DNA of 64,000 nt, taken from assembly GCF_947492965.1 (NCBI RefSeq), contig NZ_CANLOZ010000004.1, positions 310,001 to 374,000 of the forward strand. The letters run 5' to 3'. This stretch comes from an uncultured Aquimarina sp. Lineage in GTDB: Bacteria; Bacteroidota; Bacteroidia; Flavobacteriales; Flavobacteriaceae. A program made the position numbers and the translations under genes. Position 1 is the first letter of the stretch. Each line of letters starts with the position of its first letter. The notes beneath the pieces were generated by a model, which was given only the letters and a program-made list of their open reading frames with translations, did not search any database and was not told the origin of the DNA. Shown here piece by piece: positions 16,473 through 24,069 of the stretch.

Positions 16473-19025
16473 CTACCAAAGAATTCTAAAGCTTAGGTTA
16501 GGGGTGATTCCTAAAGAGGTAATGTCATCATTAATAAAACGGTTGTCAAGAGAATTAGTGGTTCTAAACTCTCTGTTTAACAGGTTTTCTCTATCATAAA
16601 GGTTTAGGATAGAAAGTCCAAGTCGGTAATTGATGGGTGAAGTTGATTTTAGTTTGAAATCGTAGATCGCGGAAAAATCAAGTCGATGATAGATCGGTAA
16701 ATTATTTCCATTGATTTCTCCGAAATCTAATACTACGAGCTCTCCGCTTTCGTCAACTCCGTCTACATTGGTGAAAGCCTTTCCAGTATGCCATAACCAG
16801 CCTAACGAAAACTGAAAGTTATTGATTTTATAAAAGTGAGACCATTTTATGGTATGCTCGATATTCCAATTGCCAGGAAAAGACTCATTATTATTGATAT
16901 CATCAAATTTATTTGTAGTATTTATATAGGAATAACTTATCCAGGTTTTGTAATTATTAAAATGCTTTTTTAAGAACACATCGATTCCATAAACAGTACT
17001 TTCACCATTATGATAGGTGTTATCAATAGGGTTTATAAAACCAGCGGTTAGAGAAGTTATATCATCAATTTGTTTATAATATCCATCAACATCAAAATAC
17101 CATTTATTCTTTTTAAAACTGCTTCCTAAGGTAAACTGATAACTGGTAATAATAGGAAACTGTTCTTTATTGGCTAAAGTCCACACCTGATTTTCTAAGG
17201 ACAAATCACTAACAACAGACTCTCTGATTTGACTTACCGCTTGACTTCTATATTCGGCAGTTGCATTTATTTCCCAGAATTTTGAGAGATTTTTTTGCAA
17301 GAAAATTCTGGGTTCCACAAAGGATTTTTCTAATTCCGAGTAATTGTTAAATCGAAGACCAGCAGAAAGATAAAAGCTGTTAGGAATCTCATATTTGTAC
17401 TCGCCATAAATACTGTGTGTATTTAGTGAACGATTATCCTGATCTAAAATTAACTCATAAGTGGGCGTAGTAGTAACAAAAGCATACCTAATTTTATTAT
17501 TAGCATACTGATAACCTCCTAAAAGTTTTTGATAATCCGATATGTTATATGAAAAGTCAAGTGCTGCGCCCAAATCTTTAACACTATTCTTTTTACTTTC
17601 AGTTTCTGTTATGCTTCCAGAATCTCTAGTTATGAATTCATAATTCAGCAAGTAACTGGTAAAATAACTACTTGCTTTCATACCTAAATTAGGGCTCCAT
17701 TGGTGTTTCCAACTAATATTGTATCCCTCGTTTTCGGTGACTAAATTATCATTAAACGACATCGAAGTATCACTCCTCTTAAAATCCAGATCATTTTTAC
17801 TATAAATAGCGTTTGCCTCAATTTTATCAACCTCAGAAAGCTTCGCGATCAGATTTGCATTGTAATCCGCATAGAAAAAATCATTTTTCGCATCGTTTAG
17901 CTCTACAGTCTCAGCAATTGTGGTATTCTGAAAGACTCTGTCTGCAAACTGTTTATACGTAAATGTTTCGAAAACATCTGTGTAAGACCTTCTTCCAGAT
18001 ACTTGTAACGAAACTTTATCTTTTATAATAGGTGTATGAATGACGGCATCGGCATTAATCATATTAAAACCTGCACCACCCGAAAAGCGTTCAGCTACCT
18101 TATCCTCAGTTTTAATGTCTATAATCCCAGAAATTCTATCTCCATATTTTGCACTAACTCCACTTTTAGAAAAATCAACTTCTTTTACTACATATGGATT
18201 GAATGCAGATAACATCCCGAAAAAATGTCCCTGATGATAGGTTTTTATACCGTTCCAAAGTACTAAATTTTGATTAGGAGCACTTCCACGAACATATATT
18301 CCAGAAGCTGTTTCAAAAGGGCTATTAACACCTGGCGTTTGTTGGATGCTCTGTAAAATATCTGGTTCTGTTAAACCAGGTAAAATCTCAATATCTTTAA
18401 GATCTATATTAATTACTCTTTTATCTTGAGTTATTCCCTTAGTAAGATATTCCTGAATAATAACTTCATCCAATGTTTCAATGGCATGGATCAGATAAAT
18501 GGTATTACAATCTTGGCGAATAAACTCTGATGAATTAATTACTTTTTGCCGAAATCCTGGAGCACTTATAAGTACTGGAGTATTAAAAGGGACTTCGGTA
18601 CTTTCGAAGTACCCTTTTTCATCGGTAGTAATATTTGTTCTGGAGGCCTTTACAAATACTCGTATCTTTTCTAAAGGTTCATTATTTTCATCAAATATAT
18701 ATCCACATATAGAGTGAGTGTCTTTTTTGGAGTAAGTCCGCACAGTGATAAAGTTGTTCCCTGTAATTTCAAACTTTAATTGCGTTTGCTTTTCTAATCG
18801 ACCGATCACTTCTTCTATAGTAGTGTCTTTTGTAGTTCTAAAGGAGACTTTCTTTTGTGTTAGAATAGCATCTAAGTAAGAGAATTTTACTTGATATTGT
18901 TCTTCTAATGAAAGTAGTGCAGCCGAAAGGTCTACGTTATCCGCATCAATAATGTAAGAAGCTTTTTCTTGCGAAAAAGCTGATATACCTAATAAAAGTA
19001 TGTAAACATAAAAAAGTCTGGTCAT
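16473..19025 (-). CDS. STN-domain TonB-dependent outer-membrane transducer (FecA-like)
   Basis: 850-residue outer-membrane receptor with a signalling extension. After the signal peptide (~1-19), residues ~22-98 form an STN domain (LSAALLSLEEQYQVKFSYLD...IEEVIGRLEKQTQLKF), which contacts FecR in known systems. A carboxypeptidase-regulatory-like beta domain follows (~105-190), then a TonB plug (~210-320; LPGLTEPDILQSIQQTPGV, IYVRGSAPNQN), then a beta-barrel ending in an aromatic C-terminus (LSFRILW). It lies 4 bp after the fecR gene and is probably co-transcribed from the ECF-type promoter at 19962-19994. No SusD partner or iron-uptake gene is adjacent, so signalling rather than bulk import is a plausible main role. 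Confidence 0.88.
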   Translation of the reverse strand: MTRLFYVYILLLGISAFSQEKASYIIDADNVDLSAALLSLEEQYQVKFSYLDAILTQKKVSFRTTKDTTIEEVIGRLEKQTQLKFEITGNNFITVRTYSKKDTHSICGYIFDENNEPLEKIRVFVKASRTNITTDEKGYFESTEVPFNTPVLISAPGFRQKVINSSEFIRQDCNTIYLIHAIETLDEVIIQEYLTKGITQDKRVINIDLKDIEILPGLTEPDILQSIQQTPGVNSPFETASGIYVRGSAPNQNLVLWNGIKTYHQGHFFGMLSAFNPYVVKEVDFSKSGVSAKYGDRISGIIDIKTEDKVAERFSGGAGFNMINADAVIHTPIIKDKVSLQVSGRRSYTDVFETFTYKQFADRVFQNTTIAETVELNDAKNDFFYADYNANLIAKLSEVDKIEANAIYSKNDLDFKRSDTSMSFNDNLVTENEGYNISWKHQWSPNLGMKASSYFTSYLLNYEFITRDSGSITETESKKNSVKDLGAALDFSYNISDYQKLLGGYQYANNKIRYAFVTTTPTYELILDQDNRSLNTHSIYGEYKYEIPNSFYLSAGLRFNNYSELEKSFVEPRIFLQKNLSKFWEINATAEYRSQAVSQIRESVVSDLSLENQVWTLANKEQFPIITSYQFTLGSSFKKNKWYFDVDGYYKQIDDITSLTAGFINPIDNTYHNGESTVYGIDVFLKKHFNNYKTWISYSYINTTNKFDDINNNESFPGNWNIEHTIKWSHFYKINNFQFSLGWLWHTGKAFTNVDGVDESGELVVLDFGEINGNNLPIYHRLDFSAIYDFKLKSTSPINYRLGLSILNLYDRENLLNREFRTTNSLDNRFINDDITSLGITPNLSFRILW

Positions 19026-19029
19026 GCTC

Positions 19030-19944
19030 TTAATTGTCTAATACCACGGTTTTATTGTCTTGCAATAGTTGGTATTGCAAACCTAAGGTACTAAAAACCG
19101 TTTTAAGAGCAACATCGATATCATTGTTAGGAAAAGTTCCTGTGTAAATGATAGATGTATCTAACTGTTTTGTTTCGATGTTGATATTATATTGTTCTTC
19201 TAATTCTTTAAAAACATATTTTACCGGTACGCTTCTAAATGAACTAATATTGTTAATCCAAGAAGGTTCTAATGCTTCAAAAACCCAATTTTCGGATGCA
19301 GATTTCGCAATTTTTCTGTATCCTTTTCCTGCTGTAAGAATTATTTGTTCTTGACCACTTTGGACACGCACTTTTCCTTCAAAACATACAGCTTTAAAAA
19401 GGGAGGCTTGTGAATCTACACTAAACTCGGTTCCCAAAACTGTTACGTTGCCGTTTTCTGTATGTACTGTAAAAGTGCTTCCTTTTTTAACTTTAAAATA
19501 GGCTTCACCGTCTAAAGAAACAGTCCTATTGTTTTCCCAGTCATTTTTATCAAAACTAACTTCTGATTTTGCGTTTAAAATCATTTCAGAACCATCTGGT
19601 AAGGTTACTGCTAACTGTTCTCCATAAGAACTACTTATAGAATCATTGGTATTGAAAAAGAAAAGACCAAAAATAATTGCAATTGATGCTGCAACAGCGG
19701 CATAAGGCCAAAATTTGATAACAGGCTTTTGATTACTGTCAATAGAAGTTTGTTTACCAGATTTGATAGTATTCAGTGCTGTATCGATATCATATTCAGA
19801 TAAATCTAAGGCGTCAGCACCCGCTTTTATCTTTGCGTAGTGCTTATATTCTGGATGGGATTGGAACTCACGAAGTTCCTCCGGAGAAAGCTCTCCGTTA
19901 ATCCATCTGGATAAGAATATATCATCATTTTTATTATCTAACAT
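19030..19944 (-). CDS. FecR-type anti-sigma factor
   Basis: 304-residue inner-membrane anti-sigma/signal protein. Residues 1-75 are a cytosolic FecR N-domain (FLSRWINGELSPEELREFQSHPEY), one TM helix lies at ~78-98 (AAVAASIAIIFGLFFF), and the periplasmic part has the FecR beta domain (VTLPDGSEMILNAKSEVSFD, GEAYFKVKKGSTFTVHTENG, VLGTEFSV) and a C-terminal secretin/STN-like segment (VPVKYVFKELEEQYNINIETK). In this family the periplasmic part binds the STN domain of the receptor, here encoded 4 bp downstream. The upstream ECF sigma gene is its expected target. A match to the shared regulon motif starts 18 bp before its ATG, suggesting autoregulation. Confidence 0.92.
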   Translation of the reverse strand: MLDNKNDDIFLSRWINGELSPEELREFQSHPEYKHYAKIKAGADALDLSEYDIDTALNTIKSGKQTSIDSNQKPVIKFWPYAAVAASIAIIFGLFFFNTNDSISSSYGEQLAVTLPDGSEMILNAKSEVSFDKNDWENNRTVSLDGEAYFKVKKGSTFTVHTENGNVTVLGTEFSVDSQASLFKAVCFEGKVRVQSGQEQIILTAGKGYRKIAKSASENWVFEALEPSWINNISSFRSVPVKYVFKELEEQYNINIETKQLDTSIIYTGTFPNNDIDVALKTVFSTLGLQYQLLQDNKTVVLDN

Positions 19945-19961
19945 AATCTGCCTTTATATAT

Positions 19962-19994
19962 AAAAAACGTTCTATTTATTAATTACCCTACCCC
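19962..19994 (-). promoter_or_regulatory. Putative ECF-sigma promoter of the fecR-receptor operon
   Basis: On the minus strand, GGGGTAGGGTA (19994 to 19984), a 14-nt spacer and CGTTTTTT (19969 to 19962). The two boxes and the exact 14-nt spacing are shared with three lipoprotein genes nearby. It lies 18 bp upstream of the fecR ATG. The CGT in the downstream box fits ECF-type -10 elements. Confidence 0.72.
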
Positions 19995-20040
19995 TTGCTA
20001 TTAATTTTTTTAATTTTTAACAATTTACCTCATTTATAAT

Positions 20041-20574
20041 TTAGATGTCACCAATCTTTTTTCTTAAACTTAATAAAGCTTTGTGCATTAATTTTTCAAT
20101 AGCCTTAACGGAAACATTAGATAACTCAGCAATTTCTCTATAAGTTTTTTTATCAATTCTATTTAAAAGGAAAACTTCTCTTTGTCTTTCTGGTAAATCA
20201 GCAATAGCATTCTTCAGTTTCTCCATATATTCCTTTTCTAACATCACAAATTCCGGAGACTCATTAGTAACATCAGTTTTACGCTGAGTTATATAATTCT
20301 GATGTTTAAACTTTACTTGTTGATGCCTAGCAATACTAATTCCCAGGTTGGTGGCTACAGTATAAACATAACTTTTTGCTTTGTCTAAAGGTACTTTAGC
20401 ACAATTGTTCCATAATTTAATAAAAGCATCTTGAACAATATCTTCTGCTTGATCTAAATCACCAAACTTATAATACAGATAACTTCTCAAAAGTTTTGCA
20501 TGACTTTTGAAAAAATGATCAAAGGCTTGTTCGTCACAAGTAGAGTTTTTACTATCAGACATTTGGGGATTCAT
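20041..20574 (-). CDS. ECF RNA polymerase sigma factor (FecI-like)
   Basis: 177-residue group IV sigma factor. Region 2 spans ~18-85 (FDHFFKSHAKLLRSYLYYKFGDLDQAEDIVQDAFIKLW, split by motif as usual) and region 4 spans ~115-172 (LPERQREVFLLNRIDKKTYREIAE, then the helix-turn-helix VSVKAIEKLMHKALLSLRKK). There are no extra domains. It sits 96 bp upstream of fecR on the same strand. The classic model is that the STN receptor signals through FecR to release this factor. A TAGTTTTG box lies only 8 nt before the ATG used here, so the in-frame ATG at 20562 (MSDSKNS) is a possible true start. Confidence 0.92.
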   Translation of the reverse strand: MNPQMSDSKNSTCDEQAFDHFFKSHAKLLRSYLYYKFGDLDQAEDIVQDAFIKLWNNCAKVPLDKAKSYVYTVATNLGISIARHQQVKFKHQNYITQRKTDVTNESPEFVMLEKEYMEKLKNAIADLPERQREVFLLNRIDKKTYREIAELSNVSVKAIEKLMHKALLSLRKKIGDI

Positions 20575-20581
20575 TTGTTGT

Positions 20582-20608
20582 CAAAACTAGATTTTTTTCT
20601 GGTATCAA
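20582..20608 (-). promoter_or_regulatory. Possible housekeeping promoter of the ECF sigma gene
   Basis: TAGTTTTG (20589 to 20582, minus strand) matches TAnnTTTG. A TTG at 20608-20606 is 16 nt upstream, shorter than the usual 19. It differs clearly from the ECF-type motif, so the sigma gene itself may be constitutively expressed. Confidence 0.4.
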
Positions 20609-20640
20609 AAAAAAGAAATTTTAAAAAAAATAAAAAAAGA

Positions 20641-20674
20641 GGGGTGGGGTAGTTTTAACATTAGGCGTTTTACT
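20641..20674 (+). promoter_or_regulatory. Putative ECF-sigma promoter of lipoprotein gene 1
   Basis: GGGGTGGGGTA (20641-20651), 14-nt spacer, CGTTTTACT (20666-20674). It lies 57 bp before the start codon. It shares both boxes and the exact spacing with the fecR promoter and with those of the two following lipoprotein genes. Confidence 0.72.
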
Positions 20675-20731
20675 AGTGTTATAACAAACATCTCAATTGA
20701 GCATAACTTATTATTTACTTAAAAAATTAAC

Positions 20732-22183
20732 ATGAAAAATCTTAGAATTTTTAGCTTACTTATGTTTGGGCTTATGATTGCCTTTTCTTCTTGTGAACAA
20801 GAAGATGATAATCAAAACACTGAATGTCCTCAGTTATCTTTTGGACAGGATGGGAAAAAATTATTTGCTGATTTTGAAGGAATTGAAGATCTTGATACAT
20901 ACGAATGGTTTGTTGATGGAGAATTGGTAGAGACCGAAAGTCAGCAGAATGAAAGAGATAATACCTTAGACCTTTCTTCTTATAATCCTGGTACTTATAA
21001 TGTTTGTATCAAAGCAGAAACACCAGATTGTCCTGAAGGAACGGAATTTTGTAGAGAAATTACAATTGAAGAAGAGATGGATGGATGTCCAGATCTAAAA
21101 TTTACTAGAGATGGAGAGTATTTATTTGCAGATTTTGAAGGAATAGACACTTTAGAGTTTTATGCATGGAAGGTGACAGGTGAAAATCTAGAAAACGGTG
21201 AGATCATCGAAAACGAAGGAACAAGTAATCAAGGCGATAATAAGTTCTCTTTAGAAAATTTAGAAGAAGGAACTTATACAGTATGTTTAATTTCAGAAAG
21301 TCCTACTTGTACAAGCACAGAATATTGCGAGGAGATCACAATAGAAAGTGATGGAGATGGACAAGGATCATGCCCTGATCTAACTTTAAGTTCAGAAGGA
21401 AGTATCGTAGTTGCTTCTATATCAGGAACAGATGATATAGAATTATTTAATTGGTTTGTTAATAATGAGCCTTTAGCAGCAGAAGATCTTCAAATCCAAG
21501 GAACTACAATTACTTTAGATCTTAGTGATTACAATCCAGGTTCTTATGAAGTATGTGTAAAGTTTGAATCTAATGATTGTGCTCAGGGAATCGAAGCATG
21601 CGTGTCAGCTCAAGTAACAGATGATAATAATGGCGGTGGAGATGATGGCTGTCCTGACCTTTCTTTTATAGAAGAAGGACCATTTATGTTTGCAAGCTTT
21701 GCAGGAATAGATCAATTAGCGGTATATGAATGGTTTGTAGATGGAGTATTGGTAGAAACAGAGGATCTACAAAGTCAAGATAGAGATGATAAACTTGACT
21801 TGTCTTCATACAATCCAGGTACTTACAGAGTTTGTATCAAAGCAGAAACAAATGACTGTCCTAACGGAACAGAGTTCTGTAGAGATGTTGTAATTCCAGA
21901 GCCTCAGCCTGTAGATTGTACTATTTTTAAATTAGAATATGTGACAACAAATTCTGCAGAATTTGTTAATGCAAAAGGAGTAATTTTATTTGGTTTAGAT
22001 GATAACTCTGTGGTTTGGGAAATTGATGGTAATCAAGTTACACCAACTACTGCTACAGGACATTTCTTAATACTTCAAGATCATCTTCAGCAGCCAGGAA
22101 GATATGAGATTTGTTATAAAGCAGAATCTTCTGAATGTGGAAGCTTACAAGAATGTATTGAGATTGATTTTCAGGGGCTTTAA
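20732..22183 (+). CDS. Surface lipoprotein with five Cys-rich PKD-like repeats (1)
   Basis: 483-residue lipoprotein (signal ending AFSSC, Cys21, followed by acidic EQEDDN, which resembles Bacteroidota surface-export signals). The mature part is five ~90-residue repeats. Each begins C-P-x-L, has a central W-x-V/I-D/N-G-E strand and ends G-T/S-Y-x-V-C-I-K-A-E-T-x-D-C-P-x-G-T-E-F-C. Repeats 1-4 start near TECPQLSF, DGCPDLKF, GSCPDLTL and DGCPDLSF; the fifth (VDCTIFKLEY) is divergent. Four conserved cysteines per repeat suggest two disulfides in each domain. The fold looks PKD/Ig-like. No enzymatic motif is seen; a surface binding or adhesive role is inference. Transcribed from its own ECF-type promoter and closed by a terminator. 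Confidence 0.8.
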   Translation: MKNLRIFSLLMFGLMIAFSSCEQEDDNQNTECPQLSFGQDGKKLFADFEGIEDLDTYEWFVDGELVETESQQNERDNTLDLSSYNPGTYNVCIKAETPDCPEGTEFCREITIEEEMDGCPDLKFTRDGEYLFADFEGIDTLEFYAWKVTGENLENGEIIENEGTSNQGDNKFSLENLEEGTYTVCLISESPTCTSTEYCEEITIESDGDGQGSCPDLTLSSEGSIVVASISGTDDIELFNWFVNNEPLAAEDLQIQGTTITLDLSDYNPGSYEVCVKFESNDCAQGIEACVSAQVTDDNNGGGDDGCPDLSFIEEGPFMFASFAGIDQLAVYEWFVDGVLVETEDLQSQDRDDKLDLSSYNPGTYRVCIKAETNDCPNGTEFCRDVVIPEPQPVDCTIFKLEYVTTNSAEFVNAKGVILFGLDDNSVVWEIDGNQVTPTTATGHFLILQDHLQQPGRYEICYKAESSECGSLQECIEIDFQGL

Positions 22184-22247
22184 TTCATATGCGAAGTGAT
22201 GGTTTATTAAGTTCAGTCAGTTGAATAAATAATCACTTATTTGTAGG

Positions 22248-22277
22248 AAGAGACCGTTTTTACGGTCTCTTTTTTTT
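22248..22277 (+). terminator. Intrinsic terminator after lipoprotein gene 1
   Basis: A 9-bp perfect stem AAGAGACCG/CGGTCTCTT (22248-22256 with 22263-22271), 6-nt loop, then a run of T. It separates lipoprotein gene 1 from the promoter of gene 2. Confidence 0.88.
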
Positions 22278-22365
22278 CGTAGATACTTTTAACATCCAAT
22301 ATTAATAGGGCTTTAGGATGGTTTTTAAGATTTTCATGACAAATTTTTAACTTTTTTTAAAGTAA

Positions 22366-22399
22366 GGGGTAGGGTATTGGTTTTGTACTGCGTTTCATT
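22366..22399 (+). promoter_or_regulatory. Putative ECF-sigma promoter of lipoprotein gene 2
   Basis: GGGGTAGGGTA (22366-22376), 14-nt spacer, CGTTTCATT (22391-22399), 61 bp before the start codon. The upstream box is identical to that of the fecR promoter. Confidence 0.72.
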
Positions 22400-22460
22400 A
22401 TTGTAAAGCAAGTAAAAGCTTCTAAATAATTAATATAAAATAACCCCTAAAATTACAACA

Positions 22461-23885
22461 ATGAAAAAACTTAGTATTTGGTGTGTAATGATTTTTACAC
22501 TACTTGTGGGATTTACCTCTTGTGAAGAAATTGAAGAATTAGAAAATTGTCCAGATGTAACAATTAATGTAGATAATGTTGGTGGCAGTGCTGTTTATCG
22601 CTTTGCCGCACAATTAGATGGAATCCAGGATGTAGAGCTTACTTGGTCTATCGATGGAGAAGATGTAGCAAGTGGAAACTTAGATGATATAGCAAGTCAG
22701 ATTTTTGAATATCAGTTTGAAGAAGGAACATATACTGTTTGTGTAAGAGTAGCTAGTGATGCTTGTCCTATCGAGGTTTGTAAAGAGATTGAGGTAGACA
22801 TAGATGAAACAAACCCTTGTCCGGATTTATTCTTCGAAACAAGACAATTGGATAGACCTAATAGCTATAAGTTTATAGCGGATTTCCCTGGTATTGAAGA
22901 AACTCGTTTCGAATGGTTTATCAATGGAGAAGTAGTAGTAACAGATGGTCAAAATGCAGATAACTATCTATTCTGGGATTTTGAGGAAGTTGGAACTTAT
23001 GAAGTATGTATCAAAACAGAAACGCCAGATTGTCCAGAAGGAACTTCCTATTGTAAAGTAATTGAGGTTCAGGAAGTAGATGAAAGATGTCCAGAACTGT
23101 TCTTCATTGCAGAGCAAGATGGAGATAATCCAGCATATTATTTTCAAGTAGAGTTTGAAGGAGCTGATCAGATTGAATGGTTGGGTTGGTATATCAATGG
23201 AGAATTTGTAGAAGATTCTAATAATGGAGATAATAATAGATTCTATTACCAATTTGCACCAGGAAGATATGAAGTATGTTTAAAAACAGAAACTCCAGAA
23301 TGTCCACAAGGAACATCATATTGTAAAGTTATTGAAATTGAAGGTGATGCTGTTTGCCCAGAGTTGTTTTTCGAAGCCGAACAAGATGGAGATAATCCTG
23401 CATACTATTTCTATCCAGGAGCATTTGACGGAATAGAAGAGTATCCAATAAGTTGGTCGGTTAATAATGAGTTTGTTGGTACAACTCAGAGTCATGATGA
23501 ACCATTTTACTATCAATTTGCTCCAGGAAGTTATGAGGTTTGTGCGGCAGTAGAAACGCCAAATTGCCCACAAGGAGTAACATTCTGTAAAGTGATCGAA
23601 ATAGAAGAAACTGGAACCAGCTGCCCAAATTTATTTTTCACAGTAGATCAAGAAGGAGATACACCTGGATATAATTTTAGAGCAGAGTTCGAAGGAATGA
23701 GTGATATTTCATACGAATGGACTATCAACGGAGATGTTGTAGATAGAGAGATTGTAGATAGTAATGAAAGAGATAATTATTTATACTACCAATTTGGATC
23801 AGGAACATACGAGATATGTATTATAGCAGAAACTCCAGATTGTCCAAACGGAACTATATTTTGTAAAACAATCGTCATAGAATAG
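22461..23885 (+). CDS. Surface lipoprotein with five Cys-rich PKD-like repeats (2)
   Basis: 474-residue lipoprotein (signal ending GFTSC, Cys21, followed by acidic EEIEELEN), paralogous to the gene before it. Five repeats start near ENCPDVTI, NPCPDLFF, ERCPELFF, AVCPELFF and TSCPNLFF. Most have a buried-aromatic centre (EWFINGE, GWYINGE, SWSVNNE, EWTINGD) and end in YEVCIKTETPDCPEGTSYC-like strings. Compared with paralogue 1, its inserts are rich in Asp/Asn (NNGDNNRFYYQF). Neighbouring repeats are also similar at DNA level, giving scope for unequal recombination. It has its own ECF-type promoter and terminator. Extracellular ligand unknown; a structural or adhesive function is inference. Confidence 0.8.
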   Translation: MKKLSIWCVMIFTLLVGFTSCEEIEELENCPDVTINVDNVGGSAVYRFAAQLDGIQDVELTWSIDGEDVASGNLDDIASQIFEYQFEEGTYTVCVRVASDACPIEVCKEIEVDIDETNPCPDLFFETRQLDRPNSYKFIADFPGIEETRFEWFINGEVVVTDGQNADNYLFWDFEEVGTYEVCIKTETPDCPEGTSYCKVIEVQEVDERCPELFFIAEQDGDNPAYYFQVEFEGADQIEWLGWYINGEFVEDSNNGDNNRFYYQFAPGRYEVCLKTETPECPQGTSYCKVIEIEGDAVCPELFFEAEQDGDNPAYYFYPGAFDGIEEYPISWSVNNEFVGTTQSHDEPFYYQFAPGSYEVCAAVETPNCPQGVTFCKVIEIEETGTSCPNLFFTVDQEGDTPGYNFRAEFEGMSDISYEWTINGDVVDREIVDSNERDNYLYYQFGSGTYEICIIAETPDCPNGTIFCKTIVIE

Positions 23886-23916
23886 TTAAGTCAGTTAGGT
23901 TGGATTAATTAGGTTG

Positions 23917-23953
23917 ATTCCCTGGAAGTAAGATCATTCTTCCAGGGAATTTT
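23917..23953 (+). terminator. Intrinsic terminator after lipoprotein gene 2
   Basis: A perfect 12-bp stem ATTCCCTGGAAG/CTTCCAGGGAAT (23917-23928 with 23939-23950), 10-nt loop, then TTT. The T-tail is short, but the stem is strong and GC-rich for this genome. Confidence 0.75.
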
Positions 23954-24016
23954 GTATATACCAACCAGATGTGTTAGATTGTGAATCCAATGAACTAAAT
24001 AATTTTTATTTAAATT

Positions 24017-24050
24017 GAGGTAGGGTATACTGATTTTCAGGCGTTTTACT
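24017..24050 (+). promoter_or_regulatory. Putative ECF-sigma promoter of lipoprotein gene 3
   Basis: GAGGTAGGGTA (24017-24027), 14-nt spacer, CGTTTTACT (24042-24050). It lies only 19 bp before the TTG start used here, so the predicted leader is very short, like that of fecR. Confidence 0.7.
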
Positions 24051-24069
24051 TTATATAAAGAGAAATATT

